A stretch of 64,000 nt of DNA, from contig NZ_CP139558.1 of assembly GCF_034262375.1 (NCBI RefSeq), forward strand, positions 5,146,001 to 5,210,000. The letters run 5' to 3'. A model generated the notes under the pieces. It had not been told where the DNA came from, ran no database searches, and worked only from the letters and a program-made list of their open reading frames with translations. Shown here one piece after another: positions 28,607 to 38,721 of this stretch; the stretch's first letter is position 1, and each line of letters starts with the position of its first letter. A program made the translations under genes and the position numbers. This DNA comes from Mucilaginibacter sabulilitoris (GTDB lineage Bacteria > Bacteroidota > Bacteroidia > Sphingobacteriales > Sphingobacteriaceae).

Positions 28607-29710
28607 TTACACTAAAAAGTTTCGTAGGCTTATCTGCTCACGTTCTTTTGAACGCAGCGCAAAGGTGATGATCCAGTTTGTTATTATCGTAAACAAAAGG
28701 ATAAGCACAATAAGCAGAGAATTACCTAACCAATTCAATAAAAACATCATGCCTATACATATTAAATTGACAATCGACAAACAGATTGTTGCCTGCAGGT
28801 GGTTAAGTCCTAAGCGTAAAATACGGTGATGAATATGGTTCCTGTCGGGTTCAAACGGCGACTTGCCCCCTATAATCCTTAAAGTGAATACCCTGAGTGT
28901 GTCAAATACCGGGCCTATCAGTATAGCAAATGTTAATGCTGGCGCATTTGAAATAAATGGCATACCCGGGCCGGTAATTTTACTCACCTCCATAAACCGG
29001 ATGGCCATTACAGCCGATACCAGACCAATAAGTAACGCGCCGGTATCGCCCATGAATATTTTGGCAGGGGTTAGATTGTACCTCAAGAACCCGGCTACGG
29101 CCCCGGCTATGGCAAAAGCGACCGCTGCAAGTTCATACCGTTTAAAATAAACGAATAGAAATGCAAAGGTGCAGTTTACAATTATACCTGTCACCGCCGC
29201 CAGGCCGTCTATCCCGTCGATCAGGTTAAAAGAATTTACGATAAGCATGATAACCAGTACAGACAGCAACGAACTTGGAATATAAGGAAGCTGATAAATG
29301 CCAAACACGCCATACATACTGGTTATCCGGATGTCGCCGAACAACACCAATATAGCTGCCGCTACAAACTGTATCATGAATTTAGTACTTGAATTTACAC
29401 CGGAAAGATCATCCTTTAACCCCATTGTAAATAAAATAATGCATGAAATGAACAGATAACTAACGGGCAGGTCCTTATCAATTAAACTGAATAAAAGCAT
29501 GGTGATGATAAAGCTTATAAATATGGCTACACCTCCTAAACGTGGTATACCATGATCATGCTGTTTCCGGAAATGACCTACATCATCATATAAGTGCCGT
29601 GCCCTGGCTACATGCAAAATGGACGGAATTGCCAGGGATGTGATCAGTATTGATATGATAATGATCAAAGCATGATAAACAAAGTGATAAGAATGTAAAA
29701 GTTCTGCCAT
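28607..29710 (-). CDS. WecA/MraY-like polyprenyl-phosphate sugar-1-phosphate transferase
   Basis: A 367-residue membrane enzyme with about eleven transmembrane helices. The family's catalytic loops are visible: GLKDDLSGV, NLIDGIDGLAAV and IFMGDTGALLIGL, plus the His-rich loop DRNHIHHRILRLG. It moves a sugar-1-phosphate, usually GlcNAc or a relative, from UDP-sugar to undecaprenyl phosphate, the first step of O-antigen or exopolysaccharide assembly. The presence of a GT2 gene 64 bp upstream and further glycan genes across the divergent promoter supports an exopolysaccharide role rather than peptidoglycan MraY. Confidence 0.9.
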   Translation of the reverse strand: MAELLHSYHFVYHALIIIISILITSLAIPSILHVARARHLYDDVGHFRKQHDHGIPRLGGVAIFISFIITMLLFSLIDKDLPVSYLFISCIILFTMGLKDDLSGVNSSTKFMIQFVAAAILVLFGDIRITSMYGVFGIYQLPYIPSSLLSVLVIMLIVNSFNLIDGIDGLAAVTGIIVNCTFAFLFVYFKRYELAAVAFAIAGAVAGFLRYNLTPAKIFMGDTGALLIGLVSAVMAIRFMEVSKITGPGMPFISNAPALTFAILIGPVFDTLRVFTLRIIGGKSPFEPDRNHIHHRILRLGLNHLQATICLSIVNLICIGMMFLLNWLGNSLLIVLILLFTIITNWIITFALRSKEREQISLRNFLV

Positions 29711-29774
29711 AGAAACAGTTCAGCATTATTTCTGCATTTTTATACGTATGAAAAAAAAATAAGTTAATTTGAAA

Positions 29775-30512
29775 TTAAATAAATTGTATAATTTTTTGGA
29801 GGGGTTTGAGCACCAAAGCCAGAAACGGCAATTTGATTTTATTTTCACGCATAGCTTTTAAATCAAATTTCCATGCTGATATTCTGTTTTTTAGGCTTCT
29901 GCTGCTTACGCCGCCCGTAAGCATTTTAACCATCACCCGGTTAAGATAAAAGGTTTTGATTTTATGAAAATGAATAAAACGAACAAGGAGCTCATAATCG
30001 GCGGCCGAACCATATCCCATTTTATAAGGACCGAATTTCTCAAATAAACTTCTCCGGCAATAAAACGTAGGATGAGGCGGCATAAACCCCAGGTTGAATG
30101 AATTTGCACCATGCTGACATGAACGCCATTTACGTAAAATTTTACCTTGTTTGTTTATAATATCCAGATCGCCATACAATGCATCGGTATTTTGCTGTTC
30201 AAATACTGTTGCTACCGACTGCAGGATATCCTGATCGGCAAAAAAATCATCAGCATTTAAGGTACCTACCACCTCGCCGGTGGTCTGGCTAATGCCTTTA
30301 TTCATGGCATCGTATATCCCCTTGTCAGGTTCAGAAACTAAGACAGTAATATATGGCCGATATTGATTAATTATTTGCAATGTATTATCGGTAGAACCGC
30401 CATCAACAACAATATATTCCAGATCGGGATAATTTTGCCCGATAACTGATTCAATGCATTGCCTTATTGTATCCTGCGCGTTATAAACAACTGTAACCAG
30501 GGAAAGCTTCAA
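29775..30512 (-). CDS. Glycosyltransferase family 2
   Basis: A 245-residue GT-A enzyme of the WcaA/WcaE type. The N-terminal nucleotide-binding strand is LSLVTVVYNAQDTI, and the DxD-like motif is in GTLNADDFFADQ. A DGGSTDNTLQI segment and a PHPTFYCRRSLFEKFG block follow. It should add one sugar to a lipid-linked oligosaccharide at the cytoplasmic face. The start is uncertain: GTG at 30536 or TTG at 30512. The latter gives MKLSLVTV, the normal family start. It is followed by the WecA-like gene. Confidence 0.85.
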   Translation of the reverse strand: MKLSLVTVVYNAQDTIRQCIESVIGQNYPDLEYIVVDGGSTDNTLQIINQYRPYITVLVSEPDKGIYDAMNKGISQTTGEVVGTLNADDFFADQDILQSVATVFEQQNTDALYGDLDIINKQGKILRKWRSCQHGANSFNLGFMPPHPTFYCRRSLFEKFGPYKMGYGSAADYELLVRFIHFHKIKTFYLNRVMVKMLTGGVSSRSLKNRISAWKFDLKAMRENKIKLPFLALVLKPLQKIIQFI

Positions 30513-30823
30513 ACTGTACAAATTATGAACATACACCTATATATCCACAAATTAATATAATTTTAAAATCAATGCCTAATTATAAATTATTTAACAGCAT
30601 ATATGCTTCATTCTGCTTCTATATCACAGCTTCCTGTACCTCTTATTAAAACAGCAAAATAAATTGAGACGGTTTGGTGAACATTGCAGCGCTTGTTTTG
30701 TTAGCATTGTGTTCACACAAAAAAAAACCAAATAATTGATGTTCATATCATTTTTAATATCATTGTTGTAATAAATTATTATGATTAGTTTGTATTTTGG
30801 GATAAAACAAGGGAATAAGGTTA
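30513..30823. other. Divergent intergenic region of exopolysaccharide genes
   Basis: About 300 bp, very AT-rich, between the minus-strand GT2/WecA genes and the plus-strand acetyltransferase/membrane protein genes. It must hold both promoters. No strong inverted repeat, RNA gene or ORF was seen. Confidence 0.4.
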
Positions 30824-30832
30824 TTGTTAAAC

Positions 30833-31384
30833 ATGCATAAAACTGATCTGTCTGCTTACAATAATCATCCTTTTAATCCAGGTGGCACTGCTTTTAAAAG
30901 ATTATTATGGTACTATGTAAATGCTTTGTTTTTCAAAACCAGCGTTATTCCGTCAAGCGCTTTTAAGGTGTTTTTATTGCGGGCGTTTGGCGCTAAGATT
31001 GGGAAAAACGTAACTATAAAACCTTGTGTAAATATAAAATATCCCTGGTTTGTAAGTATTGGCGACCAAAGCTGGATAGGCGAAAATGTATGGATAGACA
31101 GCCTGGTGATGATTAATATCGGGGCTCATGTGTGCCTGTCGCAAGGCGCTATATTGCTAACCGGAAGCCATAATTATAAAAAAACGAGCTTTGACCTACT
31201 TACTAAAGGTTTAATTTTGGAAGATGGTGTTTGGATAGGCGCCGGAGCCATTGTAAACCTTGGCACAATCGCGGCAAGCCATTCGGTGCTCACAAGTGGT
31301 TCCGTGGCTACAACAAACCTTGAACCTTACTCTGTTTACCAGGGTAATCCTGCTGTCAAGATCCGTGAACGTAATATCAGTTAA
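30833..31384 (+). CDS. WcaF-like hexapeptide acyltransferase
   Basis: A 183-residue left-handed beta-helix acetyltransferase. Repeated hexapeptide turns are visible (IGKNVTIKPCVNI, IGDQSWIGENVWIDS, INIGAHVCLSQGAIL) and the catalytic His is in LLTGSHNYKKTSF. The family O-acetylates sugars of exopolysaccharides. ATG at 30833 is chosen over the TTG at 30824, as the family begins with a short helix like HKTDLSAYNNH. It is first in a plus-strand group with the membrane protein and patatin genes. Confidence 0.9.
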   Translation: MHKTDLSAYNNHPFNPGGTAFKRLLWYYVNALFFKTSVIPSSAFKVFLLRAFGAKIGKNVTIKPCVNIKYPWFVSIGDQSWIGENVWIDSLVMINIGAHVCLSQGAILLTGSHNYKKTSFDLLTKGLILEDGVWIGAGAIVNLGTIAASHSVLTSGSVATTNLEPYSVYQGNPAVKIRERNIS

Positions 31385-31405
31385 CCATATTTATTAACTT
31401 CAACT

Positions 31406-32977
31406 ATGTCACTACAAAAACCTCGTCCCCATCAAATTATACTTATCGCGTTGGGTATAATGGTAATTATATTGGGAACGATGATTTTCCTGTACCCAAC
31501 AGCTATTTTCCCCGACTCCAGCTGGGGGTTCCAGGTTCTGCAGAAAATGCAGGCCGGCGGCGATTTTAATCTTGCAGTTAAACCCTCCCAATCTGATATC
31601 AGTAAAAGTTATACAGAGTTTTTAACATGGTGGTCGCCAGGGCAATATCTCGTCCCCTATGCTTTCATATTAATCTTTGGTATTAATATAGGTCAGGCAT
31701 CAGCAATCACTATCACCATATTTACCCTGTTGGGCCTGGCCGGTTTTTATTCATTTTTTAAAAAGGCAGGCTTTACACCCATTATAGCTACCGTTAGTGT
31801 GGTAATAATTGCATGCCAGCAGGCATTTATTATTCCTTTTGTTTTTTATAATGGCGGTGAAGTTTTGATTTTTGGCACCATAGGATGGTTCCTTTATGGC
31901 CTTGTTGCTATTGATAAAGCCGACTGGAAGCTGGCTGTATTCCTGTTGCTTTCGGGGTGGGTAGGATTTTTTTGCAAATCATCCTTTTTATGGATGTACG
32001 CTGCGGGCTGCCTGTATTTGTGGATAAAGCTGTCATCAGGACAAGCCACTATTGTAAACTGGATAAAAAAAGGTTTATGGATAGGTATTCCGGCTATTAT
32101 TTCGTTGGGGGTTATTTATATTTCCTACTTATCAAAGGGTGTAAATCCGGCATCGGGATCAACGGGCTTAAAACTAACCTTGGAAACTTTCAGCTTCCCC
32201 CTGGCTTCGCCTATATTATCAGGTTTTTCGGTAGACGACCTTATGGGTGGCCTGTTGTATCATTATGACGTAGGCATGCTCAATGCTTTCTGGTCGTTAA
32301 TTGCGGTACTGCTGGCGGCCGTACTAAGTATTTTAATCATCACCCGTATTGCGCAGCGCGTGCCCGAAAAGAGGTACACCCTGCTGGTTACCGTTTTTTA
32401 TTGTGTTTCGGTGGTGTTTTTTTTCTATAACTTTTTACGGCAGGTAAATATATCATACGAAGCAAGGCACATGCGCGTTATCGGGCTGTTAATAATACCC
32501 GGAATTGTATACTTGGTAAGCAAAAGCAATTTAACCCTTAAGGCGGCTTTTGCTATGATTTGCTTTATTATCGCTTTTTTCAGCGTCCGGTATTTTGTAC
32601 CAAGCTACAAACAAAACATGGCTGATAATGCCCGCGGGACTACCGGGCTGGCCCAGATATTTGCCGATCAGGAATCATTAAATTACATCATGGATCTGGA
32701 CAGGAAAAACACCAATGCCCTGTTTGTATTTATTAGCCCCGACCTTGGGCTGGAAATAAAGCATAACCGTATAGTTACCCTTGACCCTATCGACGATGAT
32801 ATAAGTATAGATTATGACGATTATGTGCATCGCGGCCATGCCGGGCCAATATTTATTTTCCTGCCGGCAAGTTACATGGGCCCAAAATCAAATATAGTAC
32901 GCAAATGTTTCCCTGGCTATAAAGGTTTTCGAATGGAAATGCTAAGTAATGATTATGTGCTGTACTCAGCCAAATAA
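31406..32977 (+). CDS. Polytopic membrane protein, possible GT-C glycosyltransferase
   Basis: A 523-residue protein with about ten to eleven transmembrane helices and an extracytoplasmic C-terminal domain of about 110 residues (from VPSYKQNMADNA). An acidic loop after the first helix (PTAIFPDSSWGFQVLQ) resembles the first loop of GT-C enzymes, which holds the catalytic acid (Asp or Glu). It starts 21 bp after the acetyltransferase gene and probably belongs to the same transcript. An EPS polymerase or modifying transferase is the best guess, based mostly on context. Confidence 0.6.
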   Translation: MSLQKPRPHQIILIALGIMVIILGTMIFLYPTAIFPDSSWGFQVLQKMQAGGDFNLAVKPSQSDISKSYTEFLTWWSPGQYLVPYAFILIFGINIGQASAITITIFTLLGLAGFYSFFKKAGFTPIIATVSVVIIACQQAFIIPFVFYNGGEVLIFGTIGWFLYGLVAIDKADWKLAVFLLLSGWVGFFCKSSFLWMYAAGCLYLWIKLSSGQATIVNWIKKGLWIGIPAIISLGVIYISYLSKGVNPASGSTGLKLTLETFSFPLASPILSGFSVDDLMGGLLYHYDVGMLNAFWSLIAVLLAAVLSILIITRIAQRVPEKRYTLLVTVFYCVSVVFFFYNFLRQVNISYEARHMRVIGLLIIPGIVYLVSKSNLTLKAAFAMICFIIAFFSVRYFVPSYKQNMADNARGTTGLAQIFADQESLNYIMDLDRKNTNALFVFISPDLGLEIKHNRIVTLDPIDDDISIDYDDYVHRGHAGPIFIFLPASYMGPKSNIVRKCFPGYKGFRMEMLSNDYVLYSAK

Positions 32978-33010
32978 ACGCAGCGTTATTATAGTAACTA
33001 TTTAATTTCC

Positions 33011-33901
33011 ATGAGCATAAAACCAAAGGTGGCTTTAGTATTATCAGGTGGCGGCGCCCGCGGAATGGCGCACATTGGGGTAATTGAGGAGCTGGAAAGA
33101 CAGGGGTTTCAAATCAGTTCGCTTGCCGGCACATCAATGGGTGCACTGGTTGGTGGCGTGCATGCATTGGGCAAAATGGAAGTGTATAAGAACTGGTTAT
33201 ACACACTGGATAAAATAAAGATATTCAGGCTGATTGATTTGAATTTCAGGGGGCAGGGTTTGGTTAAGGGGGATAAATTGCTTCACAAAATGCGCGATCT
33301 GATTGCCGACAGGAACATTGAAGACCTGCCCATCCCCTACGCGGCTGTTGCCGCGGATATTATTAACAAAAAAGAGGTGGTGCTAACCACAGGCAGCGTG
33401 TTAGATGCCATCAGGGCATCAATAGCTATTCCTACCATTGTTACACCGGTAAAAACCAAAGATGGTTTGCTGGTTGACGGTGGTGTAATTAATAGTTTAC
33501 CCATTGACCATGTGAGCAGGCTCCCCAACGACATATTGATTGTAGTAAATGTAAATGCCCCCATACCTAAAGATAAAAGGCAGGTAACAGCTTCAGCGGA
33601 TAAAGCCAATGTACCTGTTTACAGAAAAAGGATAAAAGCAATTTATAAACAATTACCTAAGATTAAAGCGTTGCGCCGCGAAGAAAAATTCGGGTATTTT
33701 GATGTCATCAGCAAAACCCTTAGTTTAATGACCTATCATAACACCCAGTTAACCCTCGAAAAATATACGCCCGACATACTGATCAACATCTCGAGGGATA
33801 GTTGTGGCCTTTACGACTTTTACAGGGCCGAAGAGCTTGTAGAAACCGGAAAACGCGCGACTATAACTGCTCTGGATGCTTACAGGAACAAACTGGGTTA
33901 A
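33011..33901 (+). CDS. Patatin-like phospholipase (RssA-like)
   Basis: A 296-residue Ser-Asp lipid acyl hydrolase. The oxyanion loop is GGGARGMAHIGV, the nucleophile elbow is GTSMGALVGG and the catalytic Asp is in LLVDGGVINSLP, as in bacterial patatins of the RssA/YchK group. No signal peptide or membrane segment is visible. It lies 33 bp after the membrane protein gene. Its role next to exopolysaccharide genes is unknown. Confidence 0.92.
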   Translation: MSIKPKVALVLSGGGARGMAHIGVIEELERQGFQISSLAGTSMGALVGGVHALGKMEVYKNWLYTLDKIKIFRLIDLNFRGQGLVKGDKLLHKMRDLIADRNIEDLPIPYAAVAADIINKKEVVLTTGSVLDAIRASIAIPTIVTPVKTKDGLLVDGGVINSLPIDHVSRLPNDILIVVNVNAPIPKDKRQVTASADKANVPVYRKRIKAIYKQLPKIKALRREEKFGYFDVISKTLSLMTYHNTQLTLEKYTPDILINISRDSCGLYDFYRAEELVETGKRATITALDAYRNKLG

Positions 33902-33923
33902 TTAAATGCGGCCCCCCCAATTA

Positions 33924-35009
33924 TTACTTAAGCAGTATTTTCCGTACTGTTGAACGCCCCTGATCGGTAAAGTACAGGGTACTTTCATCCTTTGAAAGGG
34001 CCAGCTTATAAGCAATAACATCGGCCTTTGCCCCTACGCCATCACCCTGCGCATTCTTATTATTTAGATTACGGCCTGCCAGAAAAGAAAGCTTACCATT
34101 AAATATGCTTTCTATTTTTCCCCGGTTAACAATGTATAGGGTCCTGGTATCCCTTGTAGCGATAAGACTGCTAACATCCATTAAATCAAGATCGCGGTAA
34201 ATAAGTGTGAATACTCCTGATGGTGTGAGCTTGTAAATATGTTTGTTGCCGACAACCATAAATTTAACACCATTATATGCGCAATAAATTACGACAAAGG
34301 CTGGCAGCATTTTATCGTCCCCGATTAATGAATCCACCGGTGGGGTGTAGGTATTGGTACCCATACGAAAGCGGACAACCTCAAAATCCTCCAAAATTGC
34401 TTCGTGCACGGTATTATCTTCTTTAAGGCGCCGGTCGCCGCTTAGTTTTAAAAATTTACCATAGGGGTCAAACTGAAGGTCAAGGTAATGATAACTGAAA
34501 CTGGTACTTTTAATTAACGGCGTAACAACCTGACCGTTAGGGCTAACTATCCAGAATGGATGTGTTGTAACATCGGTATAAGCAACATCTGCCAGTATAT
34601 TGAGTGTCCCGTCCGGCGATACCACAATCTGGTCGGGAAATTTAAGCGATTGGCCAGTGGCACTATTAGGGATGGCCACGGTAGATACCACGTTGGATGT
34701 TGATATTTTACGGATGCTATTGTTCAGTCTATCGGTAATGAAAATGGTACCATCCTCGGTAATTTTAATGTCGCCCGGAGTTTCGAACCGGGCCTTAGAG
34801 CCCTGCCCATCAACATTGCCCTGCTGGTGGGACATACCGGCAATAGTTACAACCGTTAAAGGCGCATAAGGTACTTTATTGGCATTTAACAGCAAGCTCT
34901 TATTTGCATCGGCAACGGTATCATTCAGGGTTGGTTCTTCATTTTTTTTACATGCAATAATCATCAACAGTATACCTGTAAGCATAATTGGATAAAAATA
35001 CTTTTTCAT
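33924..35009 (-). CDS. NHL-repeat lipoprotein
   Basis: A 361-residue lipoprotein (lipobox MIIAC, Cys20). The body holds NHL-type beta-propeller blades: FETPGDIKITEDGTIFITDRLNNSIRKI near 80-110, later LKFPDQIVVSPDGTLNIL, and a final DESTLYFTDQGRSTVRKILLK. Propellers of this kind bind ligands or proteins, and no catalytic residues are evident. It converges with the patatin gene and stands alone. Confidence 0.8.
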   Translation of the reverse strand: MKKYFYPIMLTGILLMIIACKKNEEPTLNDTVADANKSLLLNANKVPYAPLTVVTIAGMSHQQGNVDGQGSKARFETPGDIKITEDGTIFITDRLNNSIRKISTSNVVSTVAIPNSATGQSLKFPDQIVVSPDGTLNILADVAYTDVTTHPFWIVSPNGQVVTPLIKSTSFSYHYLDLQFDPYGKFLKLSGDRRLKEDNTVHEAILEDFEVVRFRMGTNTYTPPVDSLIGDDKMLPAFVVIYCAYNGVKFMVVGNKHIYKLTPSGVFTLIYRDLDLMDVSSLIATRDTRTLYIVNRGKIESIFNGKLSFLAGRNLNNKNAQGDGVGAKADVIAYKLALSKDESTLYFTDQGRSTVRKILLK

Positions 35010-35357
35010 GGCAATTGATTTTTAGATAAGTCACTGCAATATAATCACTTAGATAACAGTATTCTTATACAATTTCAGCACGATTTGATGGCAAAATTGT
35101 ACATGGTTTTCAATTGCCATGTTATTTATTATTTGATGCCGTAGAAAGGTTTAATGTTACCTCTTCGGTGATCTTGGGCGCGCGGTTCCAGAAAACGGAT
35201 AAAATTAAAGATGTTCACAATTTTGGGTGACCTTTGATTTGTATCCTTTTCAATTTTGCTGCTTTTTTTGTTAAAAGAAGCCAAAAGCACGCGCATAACA
35301 TACAAAAACAAGCAAAAAATGCTTGTTTTTGCATCATATTTATCATTAAAAGATCAT
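35010..35357. other. 348-bp intergenic region
   Basis: It lies between the end of the first GH106 gene (35358) and the NHL lipoprotein gene, both on the minus strand. It contains the GH106 terminator at 35303-35331 and presumably the NHL gene promoter. A 60-codon frame here (35129-35311) overlaps the terminator and is not credible. Confidence 0.5.
35303..35331 (-). terminator. Terminator after GH106 genes
   Basis: CAAAAACAAGCA pairs perfectly with TGCTTGTTTTTG around an A5 loop, with T-rich flanks. It is 27 bp past the stop of the downstream GH106 gene on the minus strand. Confidence 0.85.
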
Positions 35358-38300
35358 TTAATATTTAATAACCGTTACACTAACCGGCCCCAGCAACCCG
35401 GATGATTCCAGCAAATTTTCCGGCCGGAAGCGATTGTTAGCAAGCCAGGTTTTCCGTTCACTTAACGGTAGTTTACTGTCTCCAATTAACCTATTAACCC
35501 AGGTATTTACGACCCTGATTTCCAATGAGTTTTCACCATTTTTTAAAGCTTTGGTGATATCTACTTTATATGGTGCAGTCCAAGCCCCGCCAACATCAAC
35601 GCCATTGACGGTAACTTTAGCAATTGCCCTCACCATACCCAGGTTTAAGAAAACATGTTCACCATTTTTAACCGCAGACAAGTTAAATACATTATGATAA
35701 ACAGCTGATCCTGAGTAATAACGAATACTATCATTAGGGTTAACAGACCAGTCCGTAAGGGTATTAAAAACAACCGGTTTGGCAGGGCCGCGCATTTTTG
35801 TATCAAAGCTCACTAACCAGGGTTTCACAATATTAACCGATTGTGATGGTAAAGGATAGTTAATTTTAGCATTATCACCATTTTTCGCGTCTGTATTGTT
35901 TCTGAATATGATAAATGCACTCTCCAAAGCCGCCAGTTCAAGGGGAACCATAGTGGCAGAGTCATTTTGCGTATATGAAGGAAGATTGCGTCTTTCGCCT
36001 GTTACAGCATCCCATAACTCAGGACTTTTGCCTGTGATGCGGAATTGCGGAGTGATTTCAACTGTTTTATTCTTTTGATTTGAAATAAAATACACAGATC
36101 CCTCATTTAAAGTACGATGAATAAACAACACCGAATCGCTTTGCGTTATTTTGCAATCAGGTTTTACCTTAACAAGGTTCAATACTTCCTGAGGCCCCAT
36201 ACCACTGATAACCATACCTTTACCTACCCTATTGACGATAACGGAAGATCCATCAATGTGTCCCCATAGTTCGTTTGCAAGATCCTGAACTTGTTTATCG
36301 GCCGAAGGATAGTTTTGTAAGCTGGGAGACGATAACGGTTTCGGCCCTAAAACCACCGCCCCCTCATTTACCAGCTCTTTAATCTTAAGCAAAAGCTCAG
36401 GCCTGATGGTTTTGAGTTGGGGCAAAACAAGAATTTTATAGTTCATTCCATCTGGCAGCCACATCCGACCTTGCTTTACGGTCATCCTTGTTTTAATCAC
36501 TTCTGCATTTATATAATCAAACGAATATCCCTGCGGTAATTGTGGGTCCTGCACACCGGTCATTTTGGGAGCATCTTCACTGATAAAATAGGCTACATCT
36601 GCAACATACTTGCCTTGTTGCAGCATCATATTGCATCGTTTAATATATTTTATAAATATATCCATATCATAAAACCACGTGTTTAACCGGTTAAATTCAG
36701 TTCCAAAGAAAGCATTCACTCCCGGCGCCTTATCCTCATAAGGCTGATGGATATAAACATGCAACAAGCTGTTATTAATGCCTTCGGTAAAAAAACGATC
36801 AGCGCGCTGTTTCATCAAGGCAGGATACCGCGAAAATGGTGCGCCGGCACAGGTAAAAGACTCGGCAGATACCCTGGTTTTACCGTAGATATGCGCACTT
36901 GATGAAGCTGCACGGTTCTCGATATTACCTAAATCCCCTTCACTCCAAAACTCTCCCCCAATTTCATCTGATTGCCCCCCGTATTGCAGAAACTCCCCGG
37001 GAAATCCCCAGTGCCCATAATTTTCAAGCCAGGTAGTAAGCCCATTTTGATGGCTGATCTCTCTTAAACCGGCAACGTATTCGTAGGCAACGTTATCAGC
37101 TATAAAACGCCGCAGATCCCACAAAAAGCGATCACATTTGTCGGCACTACCAACCACTTTACCTTGTAATGCAGGAATATAAGGCGTGGGGTCGTAACCG
37201 TAGTTTTTTTGAAATTTACTTATAAAGTCGTCACTCCAGTTTTGCCCTCCGGTTTCATAACTGTCTTCAACAGTTACTTTCCAGGTTTTACGGTCCTCGG
37301 CAGGTATACGTTTGATAATTTCACCCAAGAAAGCATTAAAATGAGCTTTGATATGTTCTTTGCTCATTTTATCGGTCTCCAGTCCTGTACCTTCTGCTGA
37401 CGCGGGTCCATTATGCACTTTGGTGGGTGTCATTCCGCAACGCTCTATTATCCAGTCACCGGCAGGCACGGTCCAATTCAATGTACCATCGGTAGTCAGG
37501 TAAGATGATATATCTAAAACCTTTGCAGGATCAATTACATATTTATTATCGTCGACCACTGGCTGCGCTGCCCATTGGTAGGCATCCCAATATGGAAAAG
37601 GTGTTTGCCACATTTTTGCCAGCGACTTTTCAATATAATCTTCCACCACAGGGGTGGCCGAAAGTTTCAACTCGGCTATTCCGCTATTTAGTGATGTTTT
37701 AGTAAATATGATCCGGAATTTTTTTGATGTACTTGCCGGCAAAGCAATAGCAGCAGGCCCATAAGGTGAAAAACCCACATTCAATTCACTATTACTCCGG
37801 TCTACAATAAAATGCTTTATGGTAGTATATGCACCATTTTCCAAAACCTGGATATCGCCCTCCAAATTCATAGCTGAATGTATGGGTACTATAGTTAAGC
37901 TACGGACTGTATATGGTTGCGATGAGTTTATATTAATGGTAAATTGTTTCCCGTTTTGAAATTTAAGGCTGGTAGTATCATTGTTATCGAAAACTTTATT
38001 AAGATTATTGATAACGGGTGTTGAGTTGATTTGTGGTTTTAAACTAATGATATTACTATCAAAATCCTTATTCACAGGATACGCTATAACTTTAACATCC
38101 TGAAAATTCTTTTCGGGTTGTACCAATTTTTTATGGAGTTTAATTGGCCCCTTTACTGAAATCTCTGATGAGGTAAGGTATCGCATGGCCTGTTCTGGTT
38201 TCACCCACGGACCACCAGACTGGCTCCAGCCTGGACTATTAAAAATACCTATTTGAATATTCAGTTCAGCAGCTTTCTTAAGCGCCGTATGCAATATATC

Positions 38301-38636
38301 CCACCATTCATCGCTAAATATTTTCACCTTGCCCGCCGGTACGTCATCCTGCCATATATTACCTATAAAAGCCCGGTTAATACCTACCTTTTTCATGGAT
38401 TCCAGGTCACGGATTACGCCTTCTTTTGAGATGTTATCAGATATCCAATACCAATAAACACTGGTTTGAATAGAATCCGGCGCCTTTACAAAATTGTCTT
38501 CAAGCGCCTGCATTGGCATCGGTTTTTCTTCGGCCTTTGCTATTTGCTTTTTAACTGTACACGCATACAATAATATCCCACATAATAAAACCAGAACTAA
38601 TGGTAATTTAACTTTAATAAACTGTTTTTGACCCAT
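35358..38636 (-). CDS. GH106 alpha-L-rhamnosidase-type glycoside hydrolase, lipoprotein
   Basis: A 1092-residue enzyme with a lipobox (GILLYAC-TVKK), so probably an outer-membrane or periplasmic lipoprotein. The N-terminal barrel begins SVYWYWISDNISKEGVIRDLE and includes the GH106 segment PGWSQSGGPWVKPEQAM. Acidic residues that may form the active site lie in TVEDSYETGGQNW and SAESFTCAGAPFSRYP. C-terminal beta-sandwich domains (KPWLVSFDTKMRGPA, KVTVNGVDVGGAWTAPYKVDI) are typical of the family. GH106 removes L-rhamnose from plant pectic or exopolysaccharide glycans. It follows a paralog on the same strand (85 bp gap). Confidence 0.88.
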   Translation of the reverse strand: MGQKQFIKVKLPLVLVLLCGILLYACTVKKQIAKAEEKPMPMQALEDNFVKAPDSIQTSVYWYWISDNISKEGVIRDLESMKKVGINRAFIGNIWQDDVPAGKVKIFSDEWWDILHTALKKAAELNIQIGIFNSPGWSQSGGPWVKPEQAMRYLTSSEISVKGPIKLHKKLVQPEKNFQDVKVIAYPVNKDFDSNIISLKPQINSTPVINNLNKVFDNNDTTSLKFQNGKQFTININSSQPYTVRSLTIVPIHSAMNLEGDIQVLENGAYTTIKHFIVDRSNSELNVGFSPYGPAAIALPASTSKKFRIIFTKTSLNSGIAELKLSATPVVEDYIEKSLAKMWQTPFPYWDAYQWAAQPVVDDNKYVIDPAKVLDISSYLTTDGTLNWTVPAGDWIIERCGMTPTKVHNGPASAEGTGLETDKMSKEHIKAHFNAFLGEIIKRIPAEDRKTWKVTVEDSYETGGQNWSDDFISKFQKNYGYDPTPYIPALQGKVVGSADKCDRFLWDLRRFIADNVAYEYVAGLREISHQNGLTTWLENYGHWGFPGEFLQYGGQSDEIGGEFWSEGDLGNIENRAASSSAHIYGKTRVSAESFTCAGAPFSRYPALMKQRADRFFTEGINNSLLHVYIHQPYEDKAPGVNAFFGTEFNRLNTWFYDMDIFIKYIKRCNMMLQQGKYVADVAYFISEDAPKMTGVQDPQLPQGYSFDYINAEVIKTRMTVKQGRMWLPDGMNYKILVLPQLKTIRPELLLKIKELVNEGAVVLGPKPLSSPSLQNYPSADKQVQDLANELWGHIDGSSVIVNRVGKGMVISGMGPQEVLNLVKVKPDCKITQSDSVLFIHRTLNEGSVYFISNQKNKTVEITPQFRITGKSPELWDAVTGERRNLPSYTQNDSATMVPLELAALESAFIIFRNNTDAKNGDNAKINYPLPSQSVNIVKPWLVSFDTKMRGPAKPVVFNTLTDWSVNPNDSIRYYSGSAVYHNVFNLSAVKNGEHVFLNLGMVRAIAKVTVNGVDVGGAWTAPYKVDITKALKNGENSLEIRVVNTWVNRLIGDSKLPLSERKTWLANNRFRPENLLESSGLLGPVSVTVIKY

Positions 38637-38721
38637 AAAAAGATTGTAATGATTAGGTTTTTGTGTGTTATTATAACCGGTTAAATTAAAAATATTTGTT
38701 CGTTTTTATCCATCACAAATA

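Noticed and set aside
35129..35311. 60-codon minus-strand frame in the region after the GH106 genes
   Set aside because: It overlaps the terminator hairpin at 35303-35331, has no recognisable domain, and has a biased low-complexity composition.
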